5,947 nucleotides of DNA, taken from positions 1 to 5,947 of the forward strand of contig CAMDGT010000077.1 in NCBI GenBank assembly GCA_945898025.1, read 5' to 3'. The notes below the pieces were generated by a model, which ran no database searches, was not told the origin of the DNA, and saw only the letters and a program-made list of their open reading frames with translations. Shown one piece after another: positions 5,746 through 5,947 of this stretch; position 1 is the first letter of the stretch, and each line of letters opens with the position of its first letter. Made by a program: the position numbers and the translations under genes. This DNA is from Rickettsia typhi. Its GTDB lineage: Bacteria; Pseudomonadota; Alphaproteobacteria; Rickettsiales; UBA1997.

Positions 5746-5947
5746 GGTCGTAAACCACTGCAGAACAAAAAGCTTCGAACACAGAAAAATCTAAAATCAG
5801 ATCAAGGGATGAACTCATCTTTGGTGCCCAAGCTCACATCGGTCAACACTTCGTTCGAACAATCGGAATTCTGCGAATAGAAGTAAAAATCGGAATGATG
5901 AATCTGGTCTACAACATTATCCTTCTAGGGATCCTTCTAGGGATCTT
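5746..5947 (+). pseudogene. C-terminal remnant of an IS5-type DDE transposase, frameshifted
   Basis: The frame open from 5754 to the window edge encodes a recognisable transposase tail: AEQKASNTEKSKIRSR, then IFGAQAHIGQHFVRTIGILR (5820-5876) and KIGMMNLVYNI (5886-5918). In IS5-family enzymes this region carries the last catalytic Glu in an IRSRVEH-like motif. Here that position reads IRSRDEL, so the conserved Val-Glu-His is damaged. Just upstream GRKPL (5746-5760) is in a different frame and joins the tail if one base is restored near 5758-5760, indicating a frameshift. The N-terminal and central parts, about 250 residues in intact enzymes, are absent: no related coding sequence is seen back to the minisatellite. 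The natural C-terminus after LVYNI is replaced by ILLGILLGI from the 12-bp repeat, and the right end is outside the window. This is an inactive relic. The match rests on remembered family motifs, not on a search. Confidence 0.75.
5919..5945 (+). repeat. Second 12-bp tandem repeat, at least 2.25 copies, reaching the window edge
   Basis: ATCCTTCTAGGG occurs at 5919-5930 and 5931-5942, and ATC then begins a possible third copy, followed by TT at the edge. Read in the frame of the transposase remnant it gives Ile-Leu-Leu-Gly repeats. The array may continue to the right of the window. Confidence 0.75.

Overview
The window looks like a piece of a Rickettsiales-type alphaproteobacterial genome. It is strongly AT-rich, its proteins are rich in Lys, Asn and Ile, and its intergenic DNA holds palindromic repeats and IS debris. 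It also has an argS gene followed by a SPOR-domain membrane protein gene, an order known from many Alphaproteobacteria. The genus cannot be set from this sequence alone.

Layout. Positions 1-2092 hold a + strand pair: the 3' part of a long coiled-coil protein gene of unknown function (its start lies left of the window), then, 11 bases later, a complete class I glutamine amidotransferase-like hydrolase of the PuuD / peptidase C26 family. Positions 5318-2398 hold a - strand pair: arginyl-tRNA synthetase (argS), then a single-pass membrane protein with a C-terminal SPOR domain whose likely TTG start overlaps the end of argS. The two units converge.

The convergent gap, 2093-2397, is dense with structure. 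It has an 11-bp perfect inverted repeat that encloses a strong Shine-Dalgarno sequence and an ATG. It also has a 20-bp tandem repeat, a 34-nt-arm composite palindrome of the CATCCTGCG...CGCAGGATG type, a textbook intrinsic terminator for the + strand unit, a run of nine G, and two exact copies of a 16-bp purine-rich sequence placed 251 bp apart near its two ends. A 51-codon ORF runs through the repeats and is probably not a true gene.

Right of argS, positions 5319-5947 carry no intact gene. After about 250 bases of AT-rich DNA there is a C-rich patch that may be an IS-end remnant. A 12-bp minisatellite follows, then a frameshifted C-terminal fragment of an IS5-type DDE transposase. That fragment ends in a second 12-bp tandem repeat at the window edge.

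The intact genes are mainly housekeeping: aminoacyl-tRNA supply, septal peptidoglycan binding, and gamma-glutamyl or amide hydrolysis. I see no convincing new multi-gene system. The parts most worth a second look are the repeat-built convergent region, the paired 12-bp minisatellites around the transposase relic, and the unidentified coiled-coil protein.
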